From Aquanectria penicillioides (taxonomy: Eukaryota > Ascomycota > Sordariomycetes > Hypocreales > Nectriaceae), in contig PYIU01000002.1 in the NCBI GenBank assembly GCA_003415625.1, positions 1,426,001 to 1,490,000 of the forward strand: a stretch of DNA of 64,000 nucleotides, in the 5' to 3' direction. Under the pieces are notes generated by a model. That model was given only the letters and a program-made list of their open reading frames with translations. It did no database searches and was not told the origin of the DNA. Each line of letters starts with the position of its first letter. Position 1 is the stretch's first letter. The translations under genes were made by a program, and so were the position numbers. This document shows positions 24,017-34,849 of this stretch, piece after piece.

Positions 24017-27000
24017 ATGGAGGTTCAGGTGAGTCACCATCGCTCTGCCTCGCGCATCGTTGCGTTGCTTGGGTTGGGGACGTGTGGTTCCATGACGCTT
24101 GTCTCGTGCCCCGCCATTTTTTTTTTGACGTCGGCCTGGGCCACAACCATGTTGTATCCGCCCAACACCCAACAACCCGGCCACGGGCGGGCAATCGCAT
24201 GTAGAAATCATCCCAGGGTGAAGTTTGGTACTGATTCTTCGCCCTATCATCGTCTAGGTCGAAAACGCCGTCGAGATTCTATCGAATCCCACTTCCGACC
24301 AGTCCCTCAAAGAACAAGCCTTCGAGTACCTAAACCAGCTGCGGACCGACCCCCAGGGATGGCAAGCCTGCACCACTCTCTTTGCCCGAACGCCGAGAAC
24401 CTCTGAGGTTGTGCGGCTGGTCTGCCTCGAGGTCGTCAACTATGCAGTTCATACCCAGGGGCTCGATCAAGCCAGCCTGGCCTTCCTCAAGGACACCCTC
24501 CTTCAGTACTGCCGCCAGACCTATGGCCCTGATGCCCAGCAAGATGCCGACCCCGCACACCTTCAGAACAAGCTCACCCAAACATTAACCTACCTCTTTG
24601 TGTTCCTCTACCAAGATGGATGGCAGAGCTTCCTCGACGACTTCCTTGAGTTGTCGGGCATTACCAACAACGTCGACAACGTTTCTGGCGTTGTCTTCTA
24701 CCTCCGCATCCTCGGCTCAATCCACGACGAGATCGCCGACATGCTTCTGTCACGGCAAAGCAACGAATCCAAGCGCAACACTGAGCTCAAGGATCAGCTC
24801 CGTGCCCAAGACATGAACAAGGTCTCCGAGTCCTGGAAACAGCTCCTCACCCGGTACCACAGCAATGACACCGTCGTGGAACTTGTCCTCAAGGTCCTGG
24901 GGAAGTGGGTTAGCTGGATGGATATCTCCCTAGTCATCAGCCAGGACATGCTCAATCTTCTGCTGCCGGTAGTTGGGCGGGTAAACAGCTCGGGTGGTGA
25001 GGACAAGGTCCGTGATACCGCCATCGATACCCTGACCGAGATTTGTGGCAAGAAGATGCGGTCAGGGGATAAGATGGAGATGATTTCATTCCTCAGTCTG
25101 CAAGAGATTGTTGGTCAGTTAGTTGCTAGCCCTCCCTTGAGCGAGTTCAAGGGATCCTCTCGATACGACACCGATCTGGCCGAGGCTGTTGCCAAGCTAG
25201 TGAATACCGTCATGTCCGACATCGTTCGGGCTATCGAAGACAGCCAGATCAGTGATGAAACCCGGGCCAGAGCCAACCAGCACCTGAATGGCTTTCTCCC
25301 TTTCCTCCTGCGATTCTTCTCCGACGAGTACGATGAAATCTGCTCAACCGTTATTCCCGCCCTCACAGATCTACTCACCTTCCTTCGTAAAGTTGGCCAG
25401 CTCCCAGATGAATACAGCAACATGCTGGCGCCCATCCTAGATGCCATCATCCGAAAAATGAGATACGACGAGACCTCCACATGGGGAAATGAAGATGAAC
25501 AAACTGACGAGGCTGAATTCCAGGAGTTGCGTCGAAAGCTGCAAAATCTCCAAAAGACGATCGCCGCCATTAATCAGACCCTGTACATGGATATGCTTAG
25601 CAACCTAGTCGCCACTACTTTTCAGACCCTCGACCAGCGAGGCTCTCAGATGGATTGGCGAGACCTGGACCTCGCGCTTTACGAGATGTACCTCTTTGGC
25701 GAACTCGCTCTGCCGAACCAGGGCTTGGGAGCTAAGAACCAGCCCTCTACCGAGGCCTCTGAGAGATTGGTTGTAATGATGCGAAAGATGGTTGAATCAG
25801 GTTTGTAAATGCACTCGCGCGGAGAGAGAGACAGGTTCTAACCACATCGCCAGGCATTGCATCCTTCTCGCACCCCGCCATTCTGCTACAGTACATGGAG
25901 ATATGCGTGCGTTACTGTATCATCTTCGAAAACAACCAACAGTACATCCCTCAGGTCTTGGAGAACTTCGTCCGACTGGTCCATCATGAGCATGTTCGCA
26001 TCAAGACGCGCTCCTGGTACCTTTTCCACCGATTTATCAAGCAGCTCCGGGCCCAGGTTGGCAACGTCGCGGAAACCGTTATCCAGTCCATTGGGGATCT
26101 TTTGCCCATCAAAGCGGAGGTCCCAGGAGAGGATGCCGATGATGACATGTCTTCAGACGAATCTGACCACTCCGCAGATGCACTTTTCAATAGTCAACTC
26201 TACCTTTTTGAAGCTATCGGATGCATCTCATCTACCCAAAGCACTCCTGCTGACAAGCAGGCGCTTTATGCGCGGTCTGTCATGGATCCCCTGTTTACAG
26301 ATATGGAGACTCATCTTCCCCGAGCCAAGTCGGGCGATGCCCAAGCCACTCTTCAAATTCATCACATTGTCATGGCTCTGGGCACTCTAGCGCACGGATT
26401 CTCTGACTGGACTCCGGGCTCTGTTTCCAACAACGCTCATGGGCCTCCTGACAAGGCGGTTTCGGATGAATTCTCTCGGGCAGCCGAGGCCATCTTGATC
26501 GCCCTGAACCAACTTAACTCATCAGCTGAGATCCGGACGGCTTGTCGATCCGCGTTCTCGAAGCTCCTGGGAGTTCTGGGCTCTGCTGTCTTGCCACAAC
26601 TCCCCCAGTGGATCGAAGGTCTCCTGTCTCAAAGCTCATCCAAGGATGAGATGGCCATGTTTTTGAGGTTGTTGGATCAAGTGGTGTTCGGCTTCAAGTC
26701 AGAGATTTACGATGTTCTCAACATGCTGCTGACACCATTGCTCCAGCGCATCTTTGGCGGTCTCACAGAACCCATTGCTGGAACTGATGATGAGATACAG
26801 TTGGCTGAACTCAGGAGGGAATATCTCTCTTTCCTCCAAATCATTCTCAACAACGGTCTGGAGGGCGTCCTGATCAGTGAGGCCAACCAGGGCTTCTTTG
26901 AGCCCATGATCTCATCGATTATCGAGCTTGCCAAGACCTTGGAGGGCAATATCGGTCCTAGTAGGCTAGCCTTCACTCTCATGGCTCGAATCTCGGCCAT

Positions 27001-27370
27001 CTGGGGTGGTCCCGACGTTGCGACCATCGCTCAGAATCCCACCGCGCCCTCGGGTGCCCCGAACCCTGCAATTCCTGGGTTTGATCAGTTCATGATTGAG
27101 CGATTCCACTCCACCTGCTGGGAAGTCATGAGAAACCCCAGTTTCCGACCGGCTCAGGATGCTCAGACCAAGCAGATTCTCACAGAAATTGCATCCCTGG
27201 AGCAGATCATCTATACCAAGACGGGTGAGGTCTTCATCCAGTCGCTACACACCGGGTTGTTCCCTAGCATGGGAATCGATAGCGACAGCTTCTTGCGATC
27301 CCTCACAACATCTACGGATAAGAGGACCTTCGCTTCTTACCTTCAGGGCTTGCTGAAGAACCGACAGTAG
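24017..27370 (+). CDS. los1: Exportin-T (tRNA nuclear export receptor)
   Basis: Three exons, 24017-24028 (only 12 nt, MEVQ), 24258-25800 and 25854-27370, introns of 229 nt (GTGAGT..CTAG) and 53 nt (GTTTGT..CCAG, branch TCTAAC), encode 1023 residues, normal for the family. The second junction gives MVESGIASFSHPAILLQYME. The N-terminus (QVENAVEILSNPTSDQSLKE, then QLRTDPQGWQACTTLF) and the Xpo1-like block LTQTLTYLFVFLYQDGWQSF are characteristic. The rest is alpha-helical HEAT-type repeats with an acidic loop GEDADDDMSSDESD about two-thirds along. Known role: with Ran-GTP it carries mature tRNA through nuclear pores; in yeast it is not essential and responds to nutrient and DNA-damage signals. 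No frame defect is visible, in contrast to several other genes here. Confidence 0.95.
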
Positions 27371-28178
27371 AGAGAGGTGATAGTGTGCGATTTGAGGCAG
27401 AGAGGACTACGTGGGCTATTCTGGCCATGTGACAACGAGGCATGGTGAGCGATGTACGGGAGCCTCGCGGCGCATATTAGGGAGTTGGAGGACAGAACCA
27501 TTAGAGCTAAAAGAATCTTCTTTGTTACTTTTTTTTTATTGTCAATATTCCCGGCCATTGGCGGCCTGTTCGTCTGGTGGTCGAGTGTTATGTCAGGGTG
27601 GGGATGTCCCTAGGCATGAGGATAGATGGAAATACAAACTTTTCTACATCGATTTTTGTCTTCAGAGAATGTTTAGTGATTTTCCTGGGTTACGCTTCTT
27701 TTTGGACATGGGTAGGGATCGGGGTTTGTGGAGAAATTTACAAAGAATGCGGTCGTGCTTCCAGCGGCAACTCCAAATCATCATATCATAGAGTTGGCAC
27801 TATAAGCATGCTTATATATCACGGTATCAGATAAAAGCAGTGCAAATCAATAAATATATGTATTTAATGTGGTTTTTAGGGCCAATTTTACTTGTTAAGG
27901 AGTGGTTGAGCTCGTGCTCTGCTGTTCTGGTATATATATTGGATAGACTATTTAGAGCGACTGTTGCATATTAAGGATTGACTGAGCAAGGAACCATGCT
28001 TTCGGTCTTTTTGACATTGGACAACCAAACCCAGAATTTAGCGTTGTATCAGAAGGAACCTTCATGACGAAACAGTTTGAATCAAAACGGTTCCATTGAG
28101 CTCTATACAAGGGGTTCAAGGGGTTGTTGGCTTCCTGGAGACTTCCATTCTCCACAAGGAGTTAAGTAATGGGTATCT
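27371..28178. other. Convergent intergenic region
   Basis: 3' regions of los1 (+) and the His-cluster gene (-). AT-richer than the flanks, with AATAAATAT at about 27848. No gene seen. Confidence 0.55.
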
Positions 28179-29306
28179 TCATACCACAAGTTCGGCTTCT
28201 TTGGTGGGGTCATTTTTGGCCAGGTCGTCGAGTTCTTCAATCTTTGCCTTCAAAATGGCGAAACCACTTTCCAATTCATCTGGTAAGACAGGAGCGTCGG
28301 TAGCAACAGTAAGAGTACTAGTGGCACTAGCGATTGGGGGAGTGTTGGATGGCATCTCCAAGGGAGACACGGTGATGGTGTCTAGCCGAGTGTCGCAGAT
28401 GTTGATTGTGGCGTTGGGGGCCCCTGAAGGCTCCAAGAGCACCTGGGGGTCAATATGGCTTTCAATAGCGCAGTCGTTGCCGAAAGTTAAGTTGGCATCT
28501 GGGGCTTGATGGATAACTACTGGGGCTGGTATCGCAGGGGATATAGAAGAGTCAAGAGCACCAGGGCTAAGTCCCTTTGGGCGACAATGGTGATGATGAT
28601 GACGGTGATGATGACGGTGGTGACACCGGCGAGGTCTCGCAACGAGATATGATGGAGACAGTCCGGGAGCAGAGAGTTGAGGATTTAAGAGTAAGCTATT
28701 GTTATATTCATTCCCAGGGATGGCGACAGTGTTGATGTTGAAGTTAGAACCGAAGTTCTCCAAAGTAGAGTTTGCCATTCTGGCGTTGGACAGGGCTTGA
28801 CTCAAGAGAGTTTCCTTGGGGATAGTTGAAGAATAAACTGGTGGCGAGGGCAAACTTGAAGGTGCACGGCTGAGGAGCTTTCGGTTCTTATCACGGAATG
28901 CCCGCTTGGCTCGCAACTCCTTCCTACGGCGCTTGATTTCTTCGTTGACTCGGTGTACATCGCTGGCCAGTGTTCGTTTGTTTGTGCCAGAGGGCACAGG
29001 ATCGATGACGGCAGCAGCAACAGCGGCAGCAGCAGGAATAGGAGGAGAAACGGCAGCAACAGCACCTGGAGCTTGACTGGAAAACTCAAGGATGGGGTCG
29101 GAGGAGAAGATCCACGATAAATCGGCTTCGTCCAGCGTAGTGGTGTTAAGACCAACGACAGCAGGGGTCATCACAGGAGTTTCTGGAGGGGTCGGAAGCT
29201 GGAGAGCATTGAAGGCCAGCGTGTTGATATTGCCGGTCGATGCTGGGAGTCCCTGTTGAGCCTGTCGAGCCAGCTGGGCATGCCCCCTGATGCTCGTGCT
29301 ATCCAT
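28179..29306 (-). CDS. Unrecognised protein with a basic segment and a histidine cluster
   Basis: I do not recognise a family. A single frame gives 375 residues from the ATG at 29306 (MDSTSIRGHAQLARQAQQG). The frame stays open up to 29459, but that stretch is CAA-repeat-like and looks like 5' leader, so I prefer the shorter form. Seen in order: LQLPTPPETP (36-45), a Pro/Ala-rich part (80-105), a strongly basic segment HRVNEEIKRRRKELRAKRAF (118-137, continuing to about 143) that may be a nuclear signal or an atypical bZIP-like basic region, a His cluster CHHRHHHRHHHHHC (228-241), Ser/Pro-rich linkers and an acidic helix-like C-terminus (FAILKAKIEELDDLAKND). The His cluster is encoded by an expanded GATGAT/GGTGAT tract on the + strand. 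A nuclear, perhaps transcription-related role is only an inference. Confidence 0.65.
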   Translation of the reverse strand: MDSTSIRGHAQLARQAQQGLPASTGNINTLAFNALQLPTPPETPVMTPAVVGLNTTTLDEADLSWIFSSDPILEFSSQAPGAVAAVSPPIPAAAAVAAAVIDPVPSGTNKRTLASDVHRVNEEIKRRRKELRAKRAFRDKNRKLLSRAPSSLPSPPVYSSTIPKETLLSQALSNARMANSTLENFGSNFNINTVAIPGNEYNNSLLLNPQLSAPGLSPSYLVARPRRCHHRHHHRHHHHHCRPKGLSPGALDSSISPAIPAPVVIHQAPDANLTFGNDCAIESHIDPQVLLEPSGAPNATINICDTRLDTITVSPLEMPSNTPPIASATSTLTVATDAPVLPDELESGFAILKAKIEELDDLAKNDPTKEAELVV

Positions 29307-30262
29307 AATACCTAGCAGAGGTGTTGTTTTTGTTGTTGTTGTTGTTGGGAACAAGGAAGAAAATGATGATGAATGATGTATGATGAATGACGAGTTGTAT
29401 CGATGATAGATGTGCCTCTTCGGGGAGGAAGCCCAAGTGTTGGTGGTTGCAAAGAGCAAAGTGGTGGTAGATAAAGTAGTGTTGTTTGGGAGGGGAGGAA
29501 GTCCTGGCCAAATTGGCCCGGTCCTCCAAGTAATATATGATTTTTTTCAGAACCAGTCCATAACTCTTTCCAGCTGCCTCCCCTTTCTCCGATGTTCGCT
29601 CGGCTGCTTTCTCCGTCTTCTTTCTCCGGTGCCGACACCTCTCTGTCCTAGGCCGGGGCAAAGTCTCTTCGCCTTCCATCGTTACGAGAGACGTCAAAAC
29701 GAAAACCATGTCACGAGAGAACCGGGACGACATGGCATGGTTAATCCGTGGAACAGGACTGATAAATTATATATGTAAAAGTAAAACCACTCGGCCTACA
29801 TCCAGAAATAGTTGGCCATGTCCGCGTCATATTTCCACCATCAGACTCTACCCTAGCTATTATCACTCACTTTTCCCCATCGATTGCCTCAGTGCATTGG
29901 AGTCCCCCTGTCCAGTTTCGTAGCCCCAACCTCACCCAGGAGGAACCTAGCTTGGCTACTTCTCATAGCCTCGCCGCCACATGACCATGGCACCTCACAA
30001 CTTGATTTAGGGCATGTCATTTACTTTTAGGCTCGATGTATCTTGAACAACGCGTGTCGGCTCAAACCAAGGTATCTATACGTTCCCAGCACAACACCAC
30101 AAATATGTCCTCGGTTGAATAACGAGCGGCCCCAAGGCGGGTGAATCGCAGCATTCCCAATTTCCCACATCTAAGAATTACTCATTTTAGCCCTCTTCCC
30201 CCATAAATATTAACCAAAAGAGGAGCACTACCAATATCCCGCAACAAACATCGCTGAATCAA
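29307..30262. other. Intergenic region
   Basis: Leader and promoter of the His-cluster gene, with a (TTG)n stretch at about 29326-29346 (CAA repeats on its sense strand), then the 3' region of YPP1. No gene seen. Confidence 0.55.
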
Positions 30263-33200
30263 CTAGATAATGTAGCTACCGCTGGTAAGGCAACGCCAGT
30301 CACGAACTCCAGTGCCCTCCTCAAGCTCCACGCACCACCACAGCACTTCCTTGGCCTTTTCTGGTTGGCCACTCTCTTCGTAGGCACGGCCAAGAGCAAA
30401 CCAAGCCTCGGAGTTGTTCCAGCTGGATCCGAGCTTAGTGAGCGTTGAAAGGAGGCCGTAAGCACGGTCGCGGGCAGCTAGGCGGTCAACAAGCGGCAAG
30501 CGAGTCGCCTTGTAGGCGTCAGGGAGCTCGTCATCGTGGAATGCAGATGTGGTTCGGTTGTTAACGGGCGATGGGGAATTGGTTGCCGATGATCCGAGTC
30601 CCAGAGCGGTAGAGGGGAGGGCTGAACGAGGGTGTGGACTAGATTTCGAGCCACCACTGCTGGTCGAAAATGGGACCATGTCATCCAGGGGCGGGATTGC
30701 TGGAGGTGGCCGAAGCTTCTCGCTGTAGATGTCCAACAAAATATTCGAGAGGCCAATAATCGCATTGGGGTGGTTGGGTGCGTGCGTCAGGGCGTTCTCG
30801 AAATTTGAACGGGCAGCGTATGGCGCGTGCTTGGCGAGGGACAACTCTCCTTGCTGTATTCATGTTTAGCGGTGTCCTCATCCAACCATTTCTCGAGAAG
30901 CCTTACCTCAGACCACAAGTCACTCCACAGGTCCTCCACGCTCTTGCGCTCGGCCCAGCCCACCGCCTTCAAGGTTCCTGAGCCCGAAGGGTCCCTGGCC
31001 GAGTCGGATTCGAGGCTCTGGACTAGTCGCTGCGCCTCCTTAATGGCCTCGCTGCAGTCTTCGTTCATATGCGCTCGACGATAGAAGCCGGCAATCATCA
31101 GCCAAACCCTAACAAGAAGAGTCACCCTCTGGGCCCTCTCCTTGTCCTTGGGGAACTGGATCAGGGGCAGCAGGTTCGCAGAGGAGTTCAAGTTGTCTCC
31201 ACCAGACATGCCGGAAAGGCCCGTTGACTTTGAGGAACTGAAGAGGTGCGAGAGGTGCGACAATGGCCTGCCTCGGGAAAAGGATGATGTCCTTGACGAA
31301 GTCGATTGGCGTTTGCTGGAAAAGGTAAAGATGTCGGCTTGCTCAGGCTCGTCACCTCCCACGGGAAAGAACACTTCTCCGTCGACGACCGAAGGGGTGT
31401 TGGAGACGGAGCCAATGCTGGACGCTCTTGTCCGGCTCTTGCTCCTATCCCGCTTCTTGAGACTGTTGCTCCTCCCAGTTCTGTTTCGGTGAACAGAGGA
31501 GGCAGATGTTCTTGGCCGGGCTGGTTCAGACAAGGATCCGGTCTCTCCAGTGACTTGGATTGTCGGCGCAGAGCTTCTCATGGTTGTAGCCGTTGCTGGG
31601 CGGGAGGGCATGATGGTTGACCTATCACCAGACATGGAACTGTATACCTGCCTAGTCGGTGGCCTTGACCTGTCATGGTGCCCGAAGATGGTTCCCTTGA
31701 TGCTTCTTAGGGTTCCAGATGTTTTAGGAGGCTCAACTGCCTTAGGGGGTGCAATGACAGCTGCGAAGTTACGTTGCCAAATAGTCTTGAGAACAGCGTC
31801 AGCAACTCGAAACTAGCATTCACCGCAACTTCAGGGCCCTCAAGCATCTCCACAAGAGCAAGTTGTGTCATCTTGACTTCAAGGATGCCCTCTTTCTCAG
31901 CGTCATCCATGTCATCCACCAGGCCTCGAGTGTCAGCCACGGTCGTAGTCTTCGCTTCAGCCTCCTTTAAATGCTCACTTCTGAAGGACTGGTCTGACTT
32001 TCCAAACAGAACAGAGAGGTTCTTGAACTGCTCCAATGCGCCTTCGCAGGCCCTCGCTGCCATAACGTAATCTTGTCTTGCACTCAGAAGAAGGGCCAGA
32101 AGATGCCAAACAGGGATGAGAGATCGCTCTTGCCAGTACGGCCCTTGAATAAGGTTGTAATGATGATCTTGATCTTTGCCCACAGTCAAGGCCGATTTCA
32201 CAACCTCGATCGCGGCGGTCAATTCCCTTCGCTCAGCCAGTAACAGGCCGAGCGCAAAGAAGCTTCGAGTGTCTTTTGAACGGCCAAACTCGACAGCCAA
32301 AGATCGACGGAGACATCTGATAGCCTTGGTTTGGATTTCTGTCCGCGAAGCCGCCTCGTATGTTACCCTTGACCAATGGGCATGTGCCATACCGATGGAT
32401 TGCCATGCCTGAGCAATGATATGTGGAGGGACAGGCTCGTGCGTAACGCTAGTTCCTTCTGTAATCATAGGTGTTGCATTATCTTGAGCACTTTGTTGCG
32501 GCAGCTTCGAGAGCCAGTCTTCAAGTTCGCTACCCAGCAGGCGGGCCTTCTCGGCAGCTGATCGCTGTCCGTACCTGCAAAGAGCCACGATGCATTGTGC
32601 CATCGTCTCGAGAACCGTTGCATCATCGTCAAGGCTCGGCTCTTGGTGGCCGGTTTTGTCGACGCGGGCCTTGCCCTTCTTGACTATTTCCAAGTAGGAG
32701 TCAAATGATTTAAAGGCAAGGTCAAACTCGGCAACCGATAGGTGGACGACAAATAGATACCGGAGGATCGAGGTAGAGTGGTAGGTTTTGGTGGCTGCAA
32801 CGTAAAGGATATCAAGGATTCCACGGCTCAGGCTGCTTCGGCCGCCTTGGCCAAGGTCTTGCTCTCTCCATCCTCGTCCGCACAGAACGGTCCAGTTCTT
32901 GACAACCTGGTGGACAAAGTCTTCGACTTCTTCGCGCTCTTCTTCAGACCTAGGGAAACTTGTCTCTGTTACGAGGAGGGCTTGATAGGCCGACTCGACG
33001 TGCTTGAGTTCCACCCTCAACTGGCTTCGGGTTGAAAGGTCTCCGGTTGGAGTAGAAACGAATCCAGTCGGGAATGCCAAGTCATATTCGAGAACCTGAG
33101 AGAGTGCCAGGTAATACTCATTCCATATTCTCCGCCTCGGGACAGAACCCTTGAATCCAAAGCCACCTGTGACAGGGGCAGCCATGATATCCCAGAATTT

Positions 33201-34052
33201 AGCCCATGAGCGGTACGAGGCCAGGGCCTCGCTTTCTGACAGCGACATCTCGTTGTCCTGAATAGCTTGGCTGGACAACATGCAAAACTCGGTCAAGAAT
33301 AGCTCGGCCCAGTAACGCAGCTGCCTTCCGATCCCTTGGTCCATCCATATACGGCCAAGGGAGGGGAGGCCAGACCGAAAGGCAGCAATGGCCTGCTTCA
33401 GTTCGCTGCCACGCGCAAGGCAGTTAGCCTTGAGATACGCGGCTTTGAGGGCGCACACAGTGGTCCACTCGCCGCTCTTGTCGGCAGGGTTGATGTGCTC
33501 CTCCTCCTGTTTAGGGATTTCGGGCAGCTGAACAGCGCACAGGTCGTATTCTCCCAAAACCCAATGCAACCAACCAACGCAAACTTGGGCCTGAAACTTG
33601 TCCTCTGGGTGAGTGGCCTCGTCATCGATTGCTTGTAGGAGTTTGGGGAGCTGGCTGGCGGCGTCGACATCGGGGACGGCAATAGCAGTAGCGGGACGGG
33701 CAGTCTGGGGTCGACCATCAGAGCCGGACGAGGCAGCATTGGTGGTCTTAGTGATGGCGCATTCTGTTTCCGCCGTCAAGGCAAGGCCTGGCAAAGCGTT
33801 TTGTCAGCTTCAAAGCTTATGCAGGTGGGAGCGGGTGTCGTGGGGCAGGGTCATCATCGTACAGGACCTGTCGGGAGCATGCTTGCGGACCTTGCGGACC
33901 AGCTCTGGGACGGCATCCCAGTTGCCGTCGCAGCGGGCGTGGTCGAGCAGGCTAATATACTGGGCAGTTTTGTGCTAGAAGGCAGCAGGGCCGTGGTCAG
34001 CTTGGAGACGACGTGGGAGGGCGTCGGGATGCCTCTGGTGTCTTACACCCAT
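30263..34052 (-). CDS. ypp1: YPP1/TTC7-like TPR protein, PI4-kinase recruitment
   Basis: Exons 34052-34047 (6 nt, MG), 33974-33863, 33787-30907 and 30853-30263; introns 72, 75 and 53 nt with good signals (GTAAGA..CTAG, GTACGA..CCAG, GTAAGG..ACAG). The spliced N-terminus reads MGHKTAQYISLLDHARCDGN, then ELVRKVRKHAPDRSCLALTAETE. TPR-like helices fill the long exon and the last exon (ARSNFENALTHAPNHPNAII, SEAWFALGRAYEESGQPEKA), separated by a Ser/Arg-rich linker (SLKKRDRSKSRTRASS). Near 31765 the frame slips from FGNVTSQ to AVIAPPKAVEPP; one extra G fixes it and gives 1196 residues, while a 41-nt intron (31732-31772) is a weaker alternative. Known role: Ypp1 with Efr3 anchors the Stt4 PI4-kinase at the plasma membrane. 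It shares a divergent promoter with RIX1. Confidence 0.88.
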
Positions 34053-34849
34053 GATTCGACCAGTTCAGGAGGTTATCCAACTAGCAACCAAGTAGCGCCA
34101 AGCGCATGGCGAGGAAGAGGGAGTCGGCTGCGTGTGGGGTGACGGGGGATCTCCCTGCGGCCCTCCTTGCGCGGGTGGGATGGAGAGAGGTGATGGGAGG
34201 AGCAAAGAGAGGGGGGAGATCGCGGTGGCTGCGCGTCGCACGGGAGTGAGGGTTGGTCGTGATGTGGTTGTTTGGTAATGTGTATGTATGTACGAAGCGG
34301 TTGATGAGCGTGGTACCTGCTTAATTACGAAGGTACGTAATTAAGTCAGGTACCTCTTGTTGCCCATGGACGGTGGGTAGGCCACACCGTAATTGATGAT
34401 GCTGGGCCGACCAGAGACCCAAGCCCAGCCCCAGGGCCAATCAGCGCCCTGTGGGACCCCACGACAGGCCCCGTTACCAGGGGTTCGCCCCATCAGCTTT
34501 TTCGCTAGTGGACTTGTACTGAGTCCGTATCGTTGGCGCAGAGAAAAAAAAAAAAAAGTCGTCCACAGGTGATAGAGGTGAGAAAGGCGAAGAGAGTCAA
34601 AAGACTTTGAAGAAGAATAGCAATTTGTGGCTCCCGGCTAACAATTGCCTTCTCCAAACTCTCTTTCACCTCTTATCAGTTGAAAGCCGCATCTGCCACC
34701 AGCAACGGCCCGGAATTCTTCTGTTTTCATTCACTTGCACGTGACGGCAAGCGACCACACGCTGAACCATCAAGATACCCTGAGTTTGATATCTCGATCG
34801 CAACGACCAATATTACACAACCCCTGTCGTCTTATTCATATCCAGCTCG
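34053..34849. promoter_or_regulatory. Divergent promoter region between YPP1 and RIX1
   Basis: A 797-bp space between two start codons that point away from each other. It holds the palindrome at 34312-34354 and an A-rich tract near 34544-34557. No other gene seen. Shared regulation of the pair is an inference. Confidence 0.6.
34312..34354. repeat. Strong imperfect palindrome in a divergent promoter
   Basis: Left arm GGTACCTGCTTAATTACG, spacer AAGGTA, right arm CGTAATTAAGTCAGGTACC. The arms pair over 18 bases with a single extra T in the right arm. It could form a cruciform or bind a dimeric factor. It lies 260 bp from the YPP1 start and about 500 bp from the RIX1 start. Confidence 0.9.

Noticed and set aside
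29307..29459. Longer N-terminus of the His-cluster protein
   Set aside because: The added segment is encoded by CAA repeats and His/Tyr/Ser-rich sequence typical of a leader; kept out of the preferred model.
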